A stretch of DNA of 64,000 nucleotides from Steinernema hermaphroditum (GCA_030435675.1 CM059624.1:3868769-3932768); one strand, 5' to 3'. Shown: positions 34,474 to 46,511, counted from the stretch's first letter. Notes: generated from the letters alone by a model not told the origin. Made by a program: numbers and translations.

Positions 34474-36362
34474 ATGTTGCGAATCATCGGCGCCACCCTC
34501 TTATACGCCTCCTGTCTGTGGATCACTTCCACGCATGGCTCAACAGCTACACCGGCCTTAATCGTTGATTTCGATTCAACTCTTGGAATCGTAAACGAGA
34601 CCGATGAAACGAATCCAGTGGCTACAGCCCTCACCATCCAGAGAGCAATCTCATTCCTGAAAGGAGCCATCTCCGGTTACAGTTCCGCCTACCCACCTGT
34701 CCCGAATTTCTTGGATTTTGCAAGAACTCTAGCAGCGATACCTACATTGGAAAAAGTATGCATGAAATGGTTGCCAACTAATATATGCACTTCTCTAGAC
34801 ACCACAAATTAATATAGAAGTTGCGAAACTACGCGATGCTATGGCTGAACTGGAGAAGAAAATGATTGCAAGCGCGACGTACCTTGGCTCTTTAATACTT
34901 CATGATAGGATTCATGTAAGTACTCAAATCCTATCTGTTACATATCCTCTGTTACGGTACTGATCCTATCGCTTTCCCTATGATCAACCTAGGCGAATAC
35001 CACAAAAGGGTCATGCCATGGTTCGAATTTAAATAAAATCGAATTTCTTTCATGTTACCAAAAACTGATAAGAAGTTTATCCGTTTTTAGAACGTCATTG
35101 AACGTGAGGATTTTCTGAGTGCTTCCATTGCGAATAGGAAGAACATAAACGCAGTTTGCACGCACAATGATCCATTGTGGATTGCTCATGTAATCAGACT
35201 GATTTCGAGTTGCAGTGTAAGTTCAATATTTACAGTCGTTGCACAGCGCAGTCTTCCGGGAGGGCTATATCCGCAACTTAATCGAAAGGTCTCACTATAG
35301 TCTTGCACACTATACGGAACTCCGCGGCCTGGTTTATCGAATGGGCTTTCGATTGGTAAGTGATATTAATTCACTATATTCAACCCAATTACTAGATGTC
35401 TCAAGCAATTTGCTACGAGGACTCTAGCGTAAATGTCTTGAAACCTGCTGAGCATTTCATCGGTCGAATAAAGGAAAGAGTTGAAGACATTGACAAAATG
35501 TTTGAGGATGAACTTAGTGAACAAAAGGTGAGAGGGGAATCGGGAGCAATTAATACCATATTAATGATTTAGAGACACTGGTGGCCCAACGGAACAATTC
35601 TCGAGGTGGCGCGAGTCCTTTCTTCTTTCGAATTTCAAGGCCTCTCAAAAGAGTCAGCTGCTCAGACACTGAAAGACCACCTGGACGAAACCTTTGGTTA
35701 TTCGCGTTTTCCACGGGAAGAAGTCCACCGCTTCGGCGTGGTGATCTTCAACGATACCATCGCCTACACCTCAGTGAAAGAACAAGACCGCAATGCACTT
35801 ATCTTGCCATGGCCAGGCCAAGGCGCCCTAATTCTGATTTACAAGTCGACGTTTGGCGGCAATGGAAATGACACCTATCTCAGCAATCGATTGTGTTTAG
35901 AGCAGAACTCCACTACTATTGCTAGCGCTCTTGAAAAGACTCGAATCACGTAAGTGATCATTGTGACATTTGGTATTAAAGGTGTCTTAATGTTTTAGCG
36001 GTCGATCCTGCTTCTTTCCACCTGATTTCAACGGCATTGTTGGGTCGACCATGGTTCGATCCATAGCTGCTGCGAAGAAGCGTCGCAGTGAGCTGTTCTT
36101 CTTCGGTTTGACTTCCGACCAATTAAGCCCCAAGGAGACCGTTGACACGGGTCCTGTGTGGTGGAAATGGGTGAAGTCGAAGCTGCCGGAGTTTGGACTG
36201 ACGAACCGTCAATGGACTGGCGCTGATGTTGGATGGGCCTTCGACAAACGCGGAGCATCAGATATGTCCGTTGGAACAGTGATGGACATGGTAAAGGTCT
36301 CAACTTATTGCACGAAGTTGGGAAAAGTAGAAGCTCCGATCAAGTTTTTTATTGGATTTTGA
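34474..36362 (+). CDS. E-family secreted protein, copy E5
   Basis: Exons: 34474-34755, 34799-34915, 35091-35216, 35236-35355, 35396-35527, 35573-35949, 35999-36362; sum 1518 nt, 505 aa, open. Phases are 0,0,0,0,0,2 as in the minus-strand copies. Signal peptide MLRIIGATLLYASCLWITST, helix SAYPPVPNFLDFARTLAAIP, several helical exons, core HRFGVVIFNDTIAYT...ILIYKSTFGGNGN. Last exon is longer than in other copies, with an insert before RQWTGADVGWAFDKRG. The start follows a TTTTTCAG acceptor at 34439, consistent with trans-splicing. The protein is extracellular by prediction; role unknown. Confidence 0.82.
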
Positions 36363-36718
36363 GAAGGTCGTTGTCTATCAGAGATATCAGTGAGATACAG
36401 AATTGTTAGAACGTGCAAAGTGTAATAAAATGCGAGCATATTATGTGATGAGGATGAGGATGTGGTCCGGAAGTTGCATCTTTGCCGGTGGTGGTGGCCT
36501 CAGAGCTTTGGCGACCTTCAGGGTGACTTCTAACCGACCGCTCGCATTGTATCTCACTTTTGTCGCGCATATAGTTTCAGCGAGAAAAAAAGGAAAATAA
36601 GACATTAAAGCATCGCAAGAAACATTCACGCATTACAATTGGAGATCGCCATCAATATAACGTCACACATAACAATTGTCTTCACACTGACCTAGTTACG
36701 TATTCATTAGTTCTAACA
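36363..36718. other. Short intergenic with possible MITE-A remnant
   Basis: 36470-36545 resembles MITE-A interior in reverse (GTGGCCTCAGAGCTTTGGCGACCTTCAGG). No gene. Confidence 0.35.
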
Positions 36719-37072
36719 ATGGATTCCGTTCCTTTTATGTTCTGTGCAGCTGTTTCCGAACTTCTTTTGCGTTCTAAAGATAAGACTTACATTGGTGAGC
36801 TGAAGTCGTTATTCAACTTGGCAGACCCGCTGGAAATTCGCATCTGGGTAGCCGCTTTCTTAGCGCAATTGGTAAGTGTGACGAAAACTTTGATTGCGAT
36901 GATGGACCACTTCGAGCAAAAAACACAGCAAGCAATACAGATTGTGAGGAACGGCGGTGACGGTTTTGAGGAGATGGAGCTTCAACTCGTGAAAGACATT
37001 CGCAAAAGCCAGGAGGAAGCCAGTTTGATTGCCGATTATGTGGAATTGTTTCGTAGTCAGTTTCTTAAATGA
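36719..37072 (+). CDS. Hypothetical helical protein, 117 aa
   Basis: A single open frame between E5 and E6, starting 8 nt after a TTCATTAG acceptor-like site, with AATAAA at 37124-37129 after the stop. The sequence is alpha-helical in composition (FLAQLVSVTKTLIAMMDHFE; then a Glu/Gln-rich stretch). It lacks a clear signal peptide. A strong GTAAGTGTG donor-like site at 36871 could end an exon instead. It resembles no E-family exon closely, but its position within the cluster suggests a relationship. Not recognised. Confidence 0.45.
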   Translation: MDSVPFMFCAAVSELLLRSKDKTYIGELKSLFNLADPLEIRIWVAAFLAQLVSVTKTLIAMMDHFEQKTQQAIQIVRNGGDGFEEMELQLVKDIRKSQEEASLIADYVELFRSQFLK

Positions 37073-37547
37073 CGTATTACACCTATTGTTGTTTTGCACA
37101 CTGGTAGCTCTCTGACCTCTGTGAATAAATTTGTTAATTCGACTCGTTTATCTTTTGTCTCCGAGGATGTCACGCTGTTCTTCTACGAGAGGAGGTTAAA
37201 TCCATCCGTCATATGATCCACAATAGAAGGATGTCACGAGGGCTAAAGGGGGACGGTCAGTATTACTACCGTCTCATGTTTTCTTGCGACGAATCGGGCC
37301 AGGGACAATAGGATGCAAATGGAAAGCCAAAATTTCGATTGGCCTGTTTATATTTACAATAAAAAATCAGAAAGGGAGCGAAAGCTTGTTTGTAATTGAT
37401 CTTGTTTTTATGCCATCCAGGCACTTTTCAGGCAGGATACCGCGAGATTTTGTCATAAGCATTCACAGTTCTTCTGTTTGTCCACATGCATGTCACAAAA
37501 GATCTGTTGTGTTCTCTAATAGGTATTTTCAGTTCCGCGATTTCGCG

Positions 37548-39574
37548 ATGACGACTTTATGCATCACCTCTATCACCTCTCTATTTCTGATCATTGCCAC
37601 CGATGTTTCTACGGCGAAAGAAAAAGCTATGTCCACTACATTCAATACAACGGACCTTCACCGCCTCCAATCGGCTGTTGCCCTTCTCAAAACTTCCATT
37701 TCGGGCTATGCGGCCACTTACCCGCCACCGAAAGAGTTTCTGGACTTTGGAGCAACCATAGCGGCTATTCCAACTTTCGAAAAGGTAAGAGCATCCTGGT
37801 GTAATCAGTCCATTATGAGCCTTCTTTAGAGACCAGAAATTAAGCAAGAAATAGACACACTACGGGATACGATGACAGTGCTCAGGGATTTCGTCGCGGA
37901 GCACTCATTTCTCACTACAGAGTACTCATTTGCTGTAGGCCGCAAATTCCATGTGAGTAGTCAATCTAATCACTCTCTGGGTGATCTGGGCAAGGCATAG
38001 AATTAGGGTACATTTAGATTTCATTGTCATAGACCAAAGCCTGATCCCAACCCTTGGTGGCCTTTTATGCAAAGCTGTAAATTCTGGGCCATACTTAGGT
38101 AAAAGGCTGTTTCTCAAAAGTTTAATCTAATGTGTCCGCAAGCCAAGTTAAACATTTGCAAGCTGCGCGATTTTTGTCTGTTGACGTCTCATTTCTCGAA
38201 CCAATATTTCTCTTGCCATTAGTTTGCTGATACCAGATTTCTTCAGAATTCTATCGTTTTGCATTGTAGACAGTTGTTATCGAGCGCTACGATCTTTCTT
38301 ATTGTATTGACGACGACTTGATGGCTGATCCATACAATATAAATAATGAAATGGCTGCGCTCAGTTGCTCTACTCATCCTCCTCTCGCACTGGCCGAGGT
38401 AGACCAACTTCCTTTGAATGTTTTTCAGTAATCCAAAACTATAGTCCTTTGCAAACATCCTCGTCAACACCAGCCATGTTATCCCCAACATCAGCTATAT
38501 CGACGCATTTCTCTATAACACGCTCTATAAGCTCTCCGACTATACGAAACTGAAAGCTCTCACGCACACCATTGGCTTCGAACTGGTAGGCGAGGCTAAT
38601 GATCACGGATATCACCTTGTACTTTGAGTTGCTGTATGCGAGTATGTGCAACCATTTCCGTGGCGACAATGACACAATCGGTGAACTGACGCCAGCCAAA
38701 ATCACCGAAATTCAAGCTGTCTTCATGGATGCCCAGAAGCTTCTGGATGAAGCAAGTGCAGAACAAAAAGTAAGGAGCAATCGCTGAAAGTAGTAGAATT
38801 TGTTCCCGTTTCAGCGTGGGTCGTGGAAGAACGGAATCATTTTCTTCGTTGAACAGATCCCGCTTTTCTATGACTTCAGAGATATGTCGAAAGCTGCCCG
38901 CAAGTTGAAGGGCCACTTAGATGAAAGCTATGGTTATTCCCATTGGCCGAAGGAAGATGTGCATCGGTTCGGCGTCCTGATCTTCAGAAACTCCTTGCTT
39001 TACACCCCATTGGAATCTAAAGACCCCAACGCAGTTCTCTTAACAAGGACAATAGGCGGTTACATCATCCTGATTTACAAGTCCACGTTTGGAAACGATG
39101 GAAATGCAACGTATCTCAGTAACAAGAAATTCGTCGCGCAGAACAGCGCGTTTATCAACGGCACATTTTCAAGTGTTTTAAAGTGAGTTAGACCTGTCTT
39201 TCACGCGTATCTTATGAGGCTGCATTAATCTCCATAATCTTTTCAGGGGAGAATGCTATTTCAGTCCTTTGTTCGAGTCCAAGGCAACAGATGAACTGAA
39301 CCTGGTGGCTGAGAACATTAACAAACGCTACGGAAGCCTGTTTTTCTTTTGGCTGACGACCGACAAAACGGATACCGTTCCAAACAATGGATGGTTCAAG
39401 TGGCTCAGCGAGACGAAAGAGGTCGATCGCAAGTTGACTGAGGCCGACGTCGGATGGGCAGTCGGCAATTCGGACGAACCTCGGATAGCAGCAGTGATTA
39501 AGACGGAGATGCCTGCGACGACGTGCCTGTTTGAACCCAGAATTCATCCACTTCAGGTCATGGTCGGATTGTAA
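37548..39574 (+). CDS. E-family secreted protein, copy E6
   Basis: Exons: 37548-37784, 37830-37952, 38270-38398, 38445-38585, 38629-38769, 38815-39182, 39247-39574; sum 1467 nt, 488 aa, no stops. Signal peptide MTTLCITSITSLFLIIATDV. YAATYPPPKEFLDFGATIAA matches the family's first helix. Core: HRFGVLIFRNSLLYTP and ILIYKSTFGNDGN. Last exon: GECYFSPLFES, LFFFWLTTDKT, KLTEADVGWAVGNSD, end VMVGL. Start follows a TATTTTCAG acceptor at 37532. Intact; closest by eye to E5 and to the loose exons at 32.5-34 kb. Confidence 0.82.
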
Positions 39575-39799
39575 TATGTTGAGCATTTTATTTGCCAAAT
39601 ATGTGGTGGAGAAAATAATAAAGCGGTACCAATATGTCCCCTCGTACCAAATCCTCTTAGCTTAGGTTTGTGTTTCATAATTAAATGTGCATGTGAGAAC
39701 TGTGATCTCTGATAAGTATTTAAAGCGTAAACCGCACTCTGCTTCTCTGCTCTGATTGAACCCGCTACCTTCTTCTATCCATTGTTTTTTTCCCATGTG

Positions 39800-40110
39800 T
39801 TGTCCGTGCTATCCTGTGTCCGCGCGAAATCACCATGCGAAACAGTCGACATAGCGCAGAAACGCATGGAACGAAGGATACTCGGGATAAAGCTCATCGA
39901 TAAAGTGGCTAACGAGGAAATACGTAGAAGAACGCAATTATCTGATTGGAAAGAAAGTGAAAGACGAAGAAAATTGAACTATGCATGGAAACTGCTGTTG
40001 CAAAGTGTGGTCTTGGTCTTGAAAATGGTCATGAAACACCACTATATGGGATGTGAAGAACGACTACAATAATACGAAACCCCCGACCGATAGGCCTCGA
40101 GTGCGTGAGA
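39800..40110 (+). mobile_element. 3' fragment of a non-LTR retroelement
   Basis: The plus strand reads QKRMERRILGIKLIDKV, NEEIRRRTQLSDW and ERRRKLNYAWK, the typical tail downstream of reverse transcriptase in nematode non-LTR elements ('ERRLLGxxLxDRIRNExIRxRT'). It is truncated at both ends and followed by stops. Confidence 0.7.
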
Positions 40111-40159
40111 GGATCATATTGTGAACGCTACGTTCGAAGTGAACCAAGTTAACCATTAA

Positions 40160-41060
40160 ATGCAAACGTGAAATGTTTTATGGCACCTTATTCAACATTT
40201 TATTTAATATATTCACCTTTCAAATGGACAACTTCAGCCCACCTTGTGAGCAAGAAGCGAATTCCGCGTTCTTAGGAAATGCCGGGTTTGAGGTCGAAAA
40301 ACGTTTTGGTCCAATTTTCGCCCGCTTCGTCTCGAGTGTTTGGGTGGTTTCCTCTGATGTCGTCAGCTGGATGAGAACAAACGACATTAAGATACACTGA
40401 AAAGAGTTTTATTTGAACATTCAAACAGGAATCTTTCAGCTCAAAGTGAAGAGCTATTACAAGGCCAACTTGGAAATGTCAGGCCTCAGGCTCGATAGCG
40501 TGCATATTGAATTCGCTTGCGAAACTGTAACACGTTTACGCAACGCGAAATTTTCAATGACTCAACCCAGTACCATCCACCTGCAAAGGCTATTCGTATT
40601 TGTCTCAGCACACTCGTAGAAATATTTTCACTAGCGTACAGAATGCAAACAGCGCCTGGCATCAACCATACAAGATATTCTACAATGGACAGCGAAAAAA
40701 GTAGATCATCGTAGTCACTGTGTCCCTCCCGTCGCAGGGCATGGGACTCTCGAAGTCGGAAGCAGCTGTTCTATTCGCGAACGCCGGCTTTGAAACGGTG
40801 AAGAGGCTGGATCAGAAAGTGACTCAATGGTCTGTGGGGCTCTGTGGGCCATCTTCGGACTGGGCAGCGGCGCTAACTTCGGAATTAGGGCGGATATTCG
40901 GCTTGCGAGGCGCGGCTGGTGGGGCTGTGGAGGCGGTCTTCTTGACGAGATATGGTGCCGGAATCATAGAATTGTCCCTTATCAATATATGTACACAACA
41001 TACAACGCCTACTTTTCCAGCGAATCCATAACACCATATCCCCATCTGTTGAATAACTGC
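40160..41060. mobile_element. Mariner-related repeat, two diverged segments
   Basis: 40170-40570 aligns with 52520-52860 (TTTTATTTA.TATATTC, CAATGG.CAAC, AGTCGAAAAATGTTTGG-like) and ends GCGAAATTTTCAATGACTCA plus ACCCAG, the inverted form of the TTGGGTTGATGCATTGAAAA terminus. 40740-40860 carries another related piece (GCGAACGCCGGCTTTGAAAC). No working transposase. Confidence 0.55.
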
Positions 41061-41097
41061 TCTTCCTATAACAAACTATTATATCTTGTGCAAACTA

Positions 41098-41899
41098 TTA
41101 CTCATCTACCTCTTGTGCTTTGGAGTTCAATAGGAGAAGGTGGTTGATCTTCATCTTCAACTGGACGCTTGTCAGATTCCTGTCCTCAACAATTTCTGTT
41201 TTCAGCTTTTGCAATTCCTCCATCGCGTTCTCTAGTCGCTTGAAAACAATTAATCCCGTAGTTGTCTCATATGATGCTACCTACCTTACATTTCTGGTCG
41301 AACTTCTGCGTGACCAGCTCCACAAACCTTGCCTTCATATCCTTTAAATCAATATGGACCAAGTCCACGGAAGAGATTACGACTTCCTTCAGATCTGCAG
41401 CAGCTATCTCATCAAGCATGTAGTCGTGACCCCTATGGTGCCGGGCGGTACAATTTCCACACAGCTGTGAACCCTGAAATGCGTAGCGAATTTTTCTATG
41501 AGTGCTTTCCTTACTTCACATGTCTCGCAATAGAAAATACAATCAGAGTCCATCCCTTTTCCACATGTTGTACATTTCTGAGCATGTTGGTCGTCTTCTG
41601 GCTTTTTTAAAGACTCGAGAATTTCTATTTCCAGACATATAAGATGGCAGCAAAGGATCGTTCTCACGTTTCAGTTTCCATAGAGTCGGAAGATATTCAT
41701 CCGCTTTCAACGAGGTGGTCGACCGACATTCTGGACAAGTCAGCGTTCGGGCTGTTTGAGGATTTGTTGATAGACTGCCTTCGCATTTTGCGCATATTGT
41801 GTGACCGCACGGGAAAAACTTTGGGCTATCGAGATCTTCGAAGCAGACCGGACACGTCAGAACATCGCCGAGAGCAGCTCGAATAGCAGACTGGGCCAT
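41098..41899 (-). CDS. RING/B-box/coiled-coil protein F, no propeller
   Basis: Exons: 41899-41668, 41624-41515, 41473-41285, 41238-41098; sum 672 nt, 223 aa. The RING starts at about residue 16 (CPVCFEDL, FPCGHTICAKC, CPEC), followed by LPTLWKLK as in B and C, then a B-box-like site (CTTC, CETC, CGNC, HHRGHDY), then coiled-coil helices. A TTTTTCAG acceptor lies 15 nt before ATG, so the RING is genuinely N-terminal and the propeller part is absent rather than missed. Probable E3 ubiquitin ligase (inference). Forms a tandem pair with G. Confidence 0.85.
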
Positions 41900-42529
41900 G
41901 TGAATGAGGAATGCCTGAAAAAGATAGGAATTTGAGTTATAGTATACACGTTAAAATTTTATAAAAGCAAGCAGCAGGAGGCACACTGTCAATCCTATCC
42001 TTCATAAAAAGGTGCTTCACATTTCGCCGCACTTTCACATCCATTCATATCGAAGAAAAGTGACTCGCCTTTGGGGGTACATGCTCTTTGCTGCTGCTAT
42101 CAGTGCGCTGCCACACCCATTTGTTTACATCTGATCGCAAATTGTATCTGAATTAGTAATATTTGTAATATTCCGGCAGTCCTGTCACAGCTAGCACACA
42201 TATAAAAACTGGTGTATGATTCATTAAAACAGGGATGTGAGTCATCGCTGATAGGCTTGCTCGGCACAGAGCGACTCTTATCAATGCAATATTACTCATC
42301 ATGCAGAACGCTTTACGAATATTCGTCATATAATCCGATTGCGACACATAATTGTATCAACGAAATTTCGTGATTTTTTTATATTGCCCGATTTCGGCCA
42401 TGGAACATTAACTGCGCTCAAGTCATAAAACCACGTACTCAATCTATGGCCATCATCTGCGTCGGCTTGTTCCAAGGTCGTCTCCACGCCAATCGTTGAT
42501 TCAACTAGGCGTTACACCGTTTATTTATC
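41900..42529. other. Intergenic between genes F and G
   Basis: No gene or repeat recognised; the MITE-A element begins at the end. Confidence 0.35.
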
Positions 42530-43430
42530 TTCTCGAATCAACGGCGTCACCCCGTGCAAGACGTTAAATAAGCGCAACAGGCACGCTATCACTCCGCAGT
42601 CGCCGGTCTTCTTTTGGCTTCGTCACGGGGCACGGCATCAGAGTCGAACGAAGCTAATATCGAATCTAATCAGAATCGGAGGAACGAACAGCTGATTCCG
42701 CAAGTGGCGCAGGCGGCAGAGAGCACAGGGATCCGAGCGGAGGGCCCGCAGCGCGGACTTCGACGTTTTGTAGCATACTCAGCTTTCTTCCGTGGACAGC
42801 GGCAGAGAAGAGCTGAGTCCGGTATAGGCGCGACAAAGGAACCCGAACCCACAAATCCCTGCTCAAGGTGAATTCAGCTTATTTAGGGCCCTCTTCCCAT
42901 GATCCGGAATCACACTCGTGTCGCGGTGGCGAGCGGTCGGTGCCTCCGGTCGCTCTCTGAGCGTCGGGTTGGTCAGACAGCAAACCCTGTAGCAGTTGTG
43001 AGTTTTCCGGCTTCCAGAGGGAATTGGGACACCCGGAAGCCGTAGTCCCACCACCGCTGACAACAAGATGTCCGACGCCAAGAATTCGAGTCCCAATGCT
43101 GCATGAGATGTTATCCCGAAGGCCGCCGACGCTCTGAGGACACGAAGACCGTCGAAGACGCAACTCCCGGACCACGAACTCGTCTCTCCGAAGCAGATGC
43201 GAGCTCAGAAGCGCCCGCTGTGCAGCAAACCCGAAAAGGAGAAGTTCCATCACCATTTCCGAAGTTTTGCCGCCTCCCGCATACCCCGCGAAGCGCGCCG
43301 TATACGATCGGTTCGCCATCAACGGCACGCCAGGGATGAAGCCTGTAGCAAGAGGCATCCTCTGTTTTGTCTGTTCTCGATGTCAAGCAAGGCGAAATGC
43401 CTTTGAAATAAAGTCGTGAAGTTCCCACGA
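42530..43430 (+). mobile_element. MITE-A, longest copy, with terminal inverted repeats
   Basis: About 900 bp. The left end (CTTCTCGAATCAACGGCGTC, ACCCCGTGCAAGAC) pairs with the right end read in reverse (TTTCAAAGGCATTTCGCC, TTGCTTGACATC): imperfect inverted repeats. Interior blocks recur at 21375, 52255 (reverse), 15950 (reverse) and 6240 (reverse). Open frames in it are not conserved between copies, so it is non-autonomous. Confidence 0.75.
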
Positions 43431-43594
43431 TCGAGATGCAGAAAACGAAACGGGGTAAAACTAGTTTTATGATACAAGTAAATCAGTGAGTGCCCAATTA
43501 CATGGCATATATCCACAGAATTATCATTTATCAAACAAAGCCAACTGGTCATTCATCCACTTCATAAGCATTTCATTGTGCTACAAGAAAAAAA

Positions 43595-44959
43595 TTATTT
43601 CTTTTCGGAGGCACTGCCACAAACCCCTTTTGCAGTGGCGTCCCATCTGCGCAGTTCCTCCACCTTCTTCTTAAGCATAACGGTAGTCAAATTTGTGTCC
43701 TCCATGGTGGATCTTTTCACGTTTTTGATTGCCTTTATCGACTTTTTCAATTGCTAAATACTTCAATACAGCTGTTAGCTACCATTCACTAACATACCTT
43801 GCATCTGTCATCGAAGCATAGCGAAACGAGTGCTAGAAATTTCTCCCTAATCTCGTTCGTGTCGACGGATAGTAAATTTACAGCTTCAATAGCCTTTTGT
43901 CTTGACTGAGCATCAGCTATTTCATCAGTCACGTAGTCGTGACCTTTGTGGTGCCGCGCGATGCAGGTTCCACACAGATCCTGTTTCTGAAAAAGGCTCC
44001 GAACCAGGTAAGATATTATATTGGGTTGAAGCATTCGAAAATGGCCCTATTCATAAGCATTATCTAACTTCGTTTAGTGTTATTGGTCACAAATGGGACT
44101 TTAATCCCACTTCAGTCCCTGTAGGTTCTTATATGCTGCCTTTTAAGGCAGTCTATACTTCGTTGTCCGTTACGGTCCATGCTGGTCAGAACTCCTAGCG
44201 GGATGATACCCAGAGGATATTTGAAAACTCCCTTAATCCTTCTGCTAACTAGAATGTTTCTAAGTGCTAAAGCAAGACAGGTAGGGTGATTGATAGCCGT
44301 TACGTAATACATAGTGGTCTTTCGGTCGGAGGACGGCGCAAGACCCAGAGCAAGATGCTTTAGCATTAACTCCTTAAGTAGCTCTCTTTCTCTCAGTAGG
44401 AATGTGTAGATCTTCCTAGAATCAGGCTGACGTGTTACATTCAAATGAAAAACACGGTGAGTGGTCTGACTAGAAAGATCGGTTGCAGAAATGGAAATAA
44501 TTCATCAACCCAATCTAATGTACTTACGTGGCAGGTGTCGCAATAGAAAACGCAGTCCACGTCGATCGGTTTTGCACAAGTCGAGCAGAGAGTCTTTCCA
44601 CCTGAACTGGCTGCTTCCTCCGTTCCGTTGCTTTCATTAGGGACCTCGTGTAACGTCAACGACATTCTACGCGGAGGAATCGGACCAGAAAACCCCGAAA
44701 TCGACGACGTCGGACGAGTAGGAACGGAAAGCTTACCATTGATTCTGAGGCTGCTGGCACGTCTTCCTACGAATCCTTGTCCAATAGGGCATTTTTTACA
44801 GAAGAATGGTCTTCTGGCTGCAGTTGTAAGACGATCGGCACAACTTGCACATACTTTGTGCCCAAACATGCACGCTGCTTGTGAGTCGTTGAGCTGTCCT
44901 TGGCAGTTGGCGCAGTACTCCATTGTGACGGCACTGTCGTGGTCGCTAGCTGCTTCCAT
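43595..44959 (-). CDS. RING-like/B-box/coiled-coil protein G, no propeller
   Basis: Exons: 44959-44528, 43986-43798, 43753-43595; sum 780 nt, 259 aa. The N-terminal Cys/His cluster (CANC, ACMFGHKVCASC, CKKC) is a divergent RING: spacing is C-x3-H where the family normally has C-x-H. A Ser/Arg/Pro linker follows (about residues 60-110), then the B-box-like site (CSTC, CDTC, CGTC, HHKGHDY) and coiled coil. Exon 2 has the same 189-nt length and phase as exon 3 of F, showing common origin. Intron 1 hosts a mariner-type MITE. Ligase activity is uncertain because of the altered RING. Confidence 0.82.
44021..44513. mobile_element. Mariner-type MITE in intron 1 of gene G
   Basis: Left TTGGGTTGAAGCATTCGAAA after TA; right TTCATCAACCCAA in inverse orientation. 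Same terminus type as 28472, 40570 and 52497. The interior has no supported frame. Confidence 0.65.
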
Positions 44960-45289
44960 GTCAAATATGATAATCTTAATGAAAACTGTGAGTGATTTTG
45001 CACAGAACACAATAGCATTGCAGTCGCTATGACTCGAGCGTAAATAATCCTCGTAAGCAGTCAGGTCGTCAATCGCAGCGGTTTATCAGGTCACAATCTG
45101 GGTGGCGTTCGATGACTCACGGTGATGTTTGCGTTTGCAACGTTTGCAACTATATGATGACTCATATTATGGCCATGCCATTACAAATTTTTTCCAACCA
45201 ACTATTCGGTTAGCACATTTAAACGGAGATACTTCCTAGAACAGACTTAACTGATTGGCATGTAGATTAACCATCGTCGCCTCGCCACA
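44960..45289. other. Intergenic upstream of gene G
   Basis: Presumed promoter region of G. Nothing specific recognised. Confidence 0.35.
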
Positions 45290-46092
45290 CTCGTGTGTTG
45301 CCGCCGCTATTTTGTGTCTTTTACACCATTTATATGGTATAAACGATCCGGTGGACCGCAAATCGCCGATCCCGGAAATACTGGGCATATAAAAGAACAG
45401 CTTTGGACCCTCGAACCTATCGAAAGTTGTCAGAACGACCTCATTTGCCTACGCTATCTGGTAACATCGAAAGAAGCAACTTTAGCGGTGTCGGCGTCAT
45501 GATATGGCTCAGAATTTCCGCAAAAGTCAATGCGAAAGCGATTTTTACCTAAAAATGATGTCAAAATCACCTCTGAAGTTTACGAGAGTGGGATCCTGAG
45601 GAAGGAACTCACCAGTTTCGCTCCCGAACACTTCGCGAATGGAAATTGGATCTTCTAGCAAGACTGGGTGCCGTCCTACGGATCGAAATGAACAATGGCT
45701 GTCTGTCGCGAGATCTGTACCAAGCTTTGGGACAAATAGTTTTGTCCGTCAAATTCTACTATTTTTAATCCATCCGATTATTCAGTTTTGAGCATCGTAC
45801 AGAGGAAGGTTCATTCTACAAGATATGCCAATTTGCAGTTCCTTGAGACCTCTACAGAAAACCACGGGATGAATTGAACCGAAAGATTTGCGCGACCACG
45901 GTGAAGGGCACCAGGTGGCGTTTAGAGACCTGCATCGCTGCGCAGTTTGGCCATTTCGAGCATCTATTGTCATATTCTAAAATTTTAGACTGCTACGATC
46001 GTGCGTATAAAGTTTTATGCAATTTGGTCAAAATTTTAGCAGATTCTCGGTCTATTTGAAACTTGCAGAACTTTTGGCGCACCCTGTAGTAA
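45290..46092 (+). pseudogene. Degenerate Tc1/mariner transposase (+)
   Basis: The plus strand shows KNDVKITSEVY...ANGNWIF, stop, QDWVPSYGS, then WRLETCIAAQFGHFEHLL: the catalytic and C-terminal parts of a mariner-type transposase with several stops and frame changes. The right end AGAACTTTTGGCGCACCCTG matches the inverse of the 11593 terminus, so both are one element family. Confidence 0.75.
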
Positions 46093-46511
46093 AGGGATAA
46101 TCAGTGTGTGCATGCATCGGAGAAACAATAAAGCTGAATAGACAGGCGCGGTGGTGAAGCACATTCAGCGAACTTCAGAGAGAGCGTTATCTGCCGTCGT
46201 TGCAAAGATAGGCTGGGTCAACACAAGCAGTTAGTTCTCCAACGACGGTCGATAACGCGTTCAGCACTTATTGATTCAAGCACTGGCCTCTTTTTTTGGT
46301 CACGTGTACTGACAACATTGTACCGGAAATCGCTGTTTTGGCTGAAGCGCGCTAAACCGAGATGATTGCATTCAAGCGCGGAGCCATTCCCTGTAATAGC
46401 TCACCCTTTAATTGTGTGCGGAAAATTTTTTGACAAAAAAACCACCGTTTGAGCGGAAAATAATCTGTAAACATTGCAGAAGTACGTTTACGATAGCGCG
46501 AAAAAAGAAGC
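46093..46511. other. Intergenic upstream of gene H
   Basis: No feature beyond a possible acceptor (ATTGCAG at 46480) upstream of the gene H start. Confidence 0.35.
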
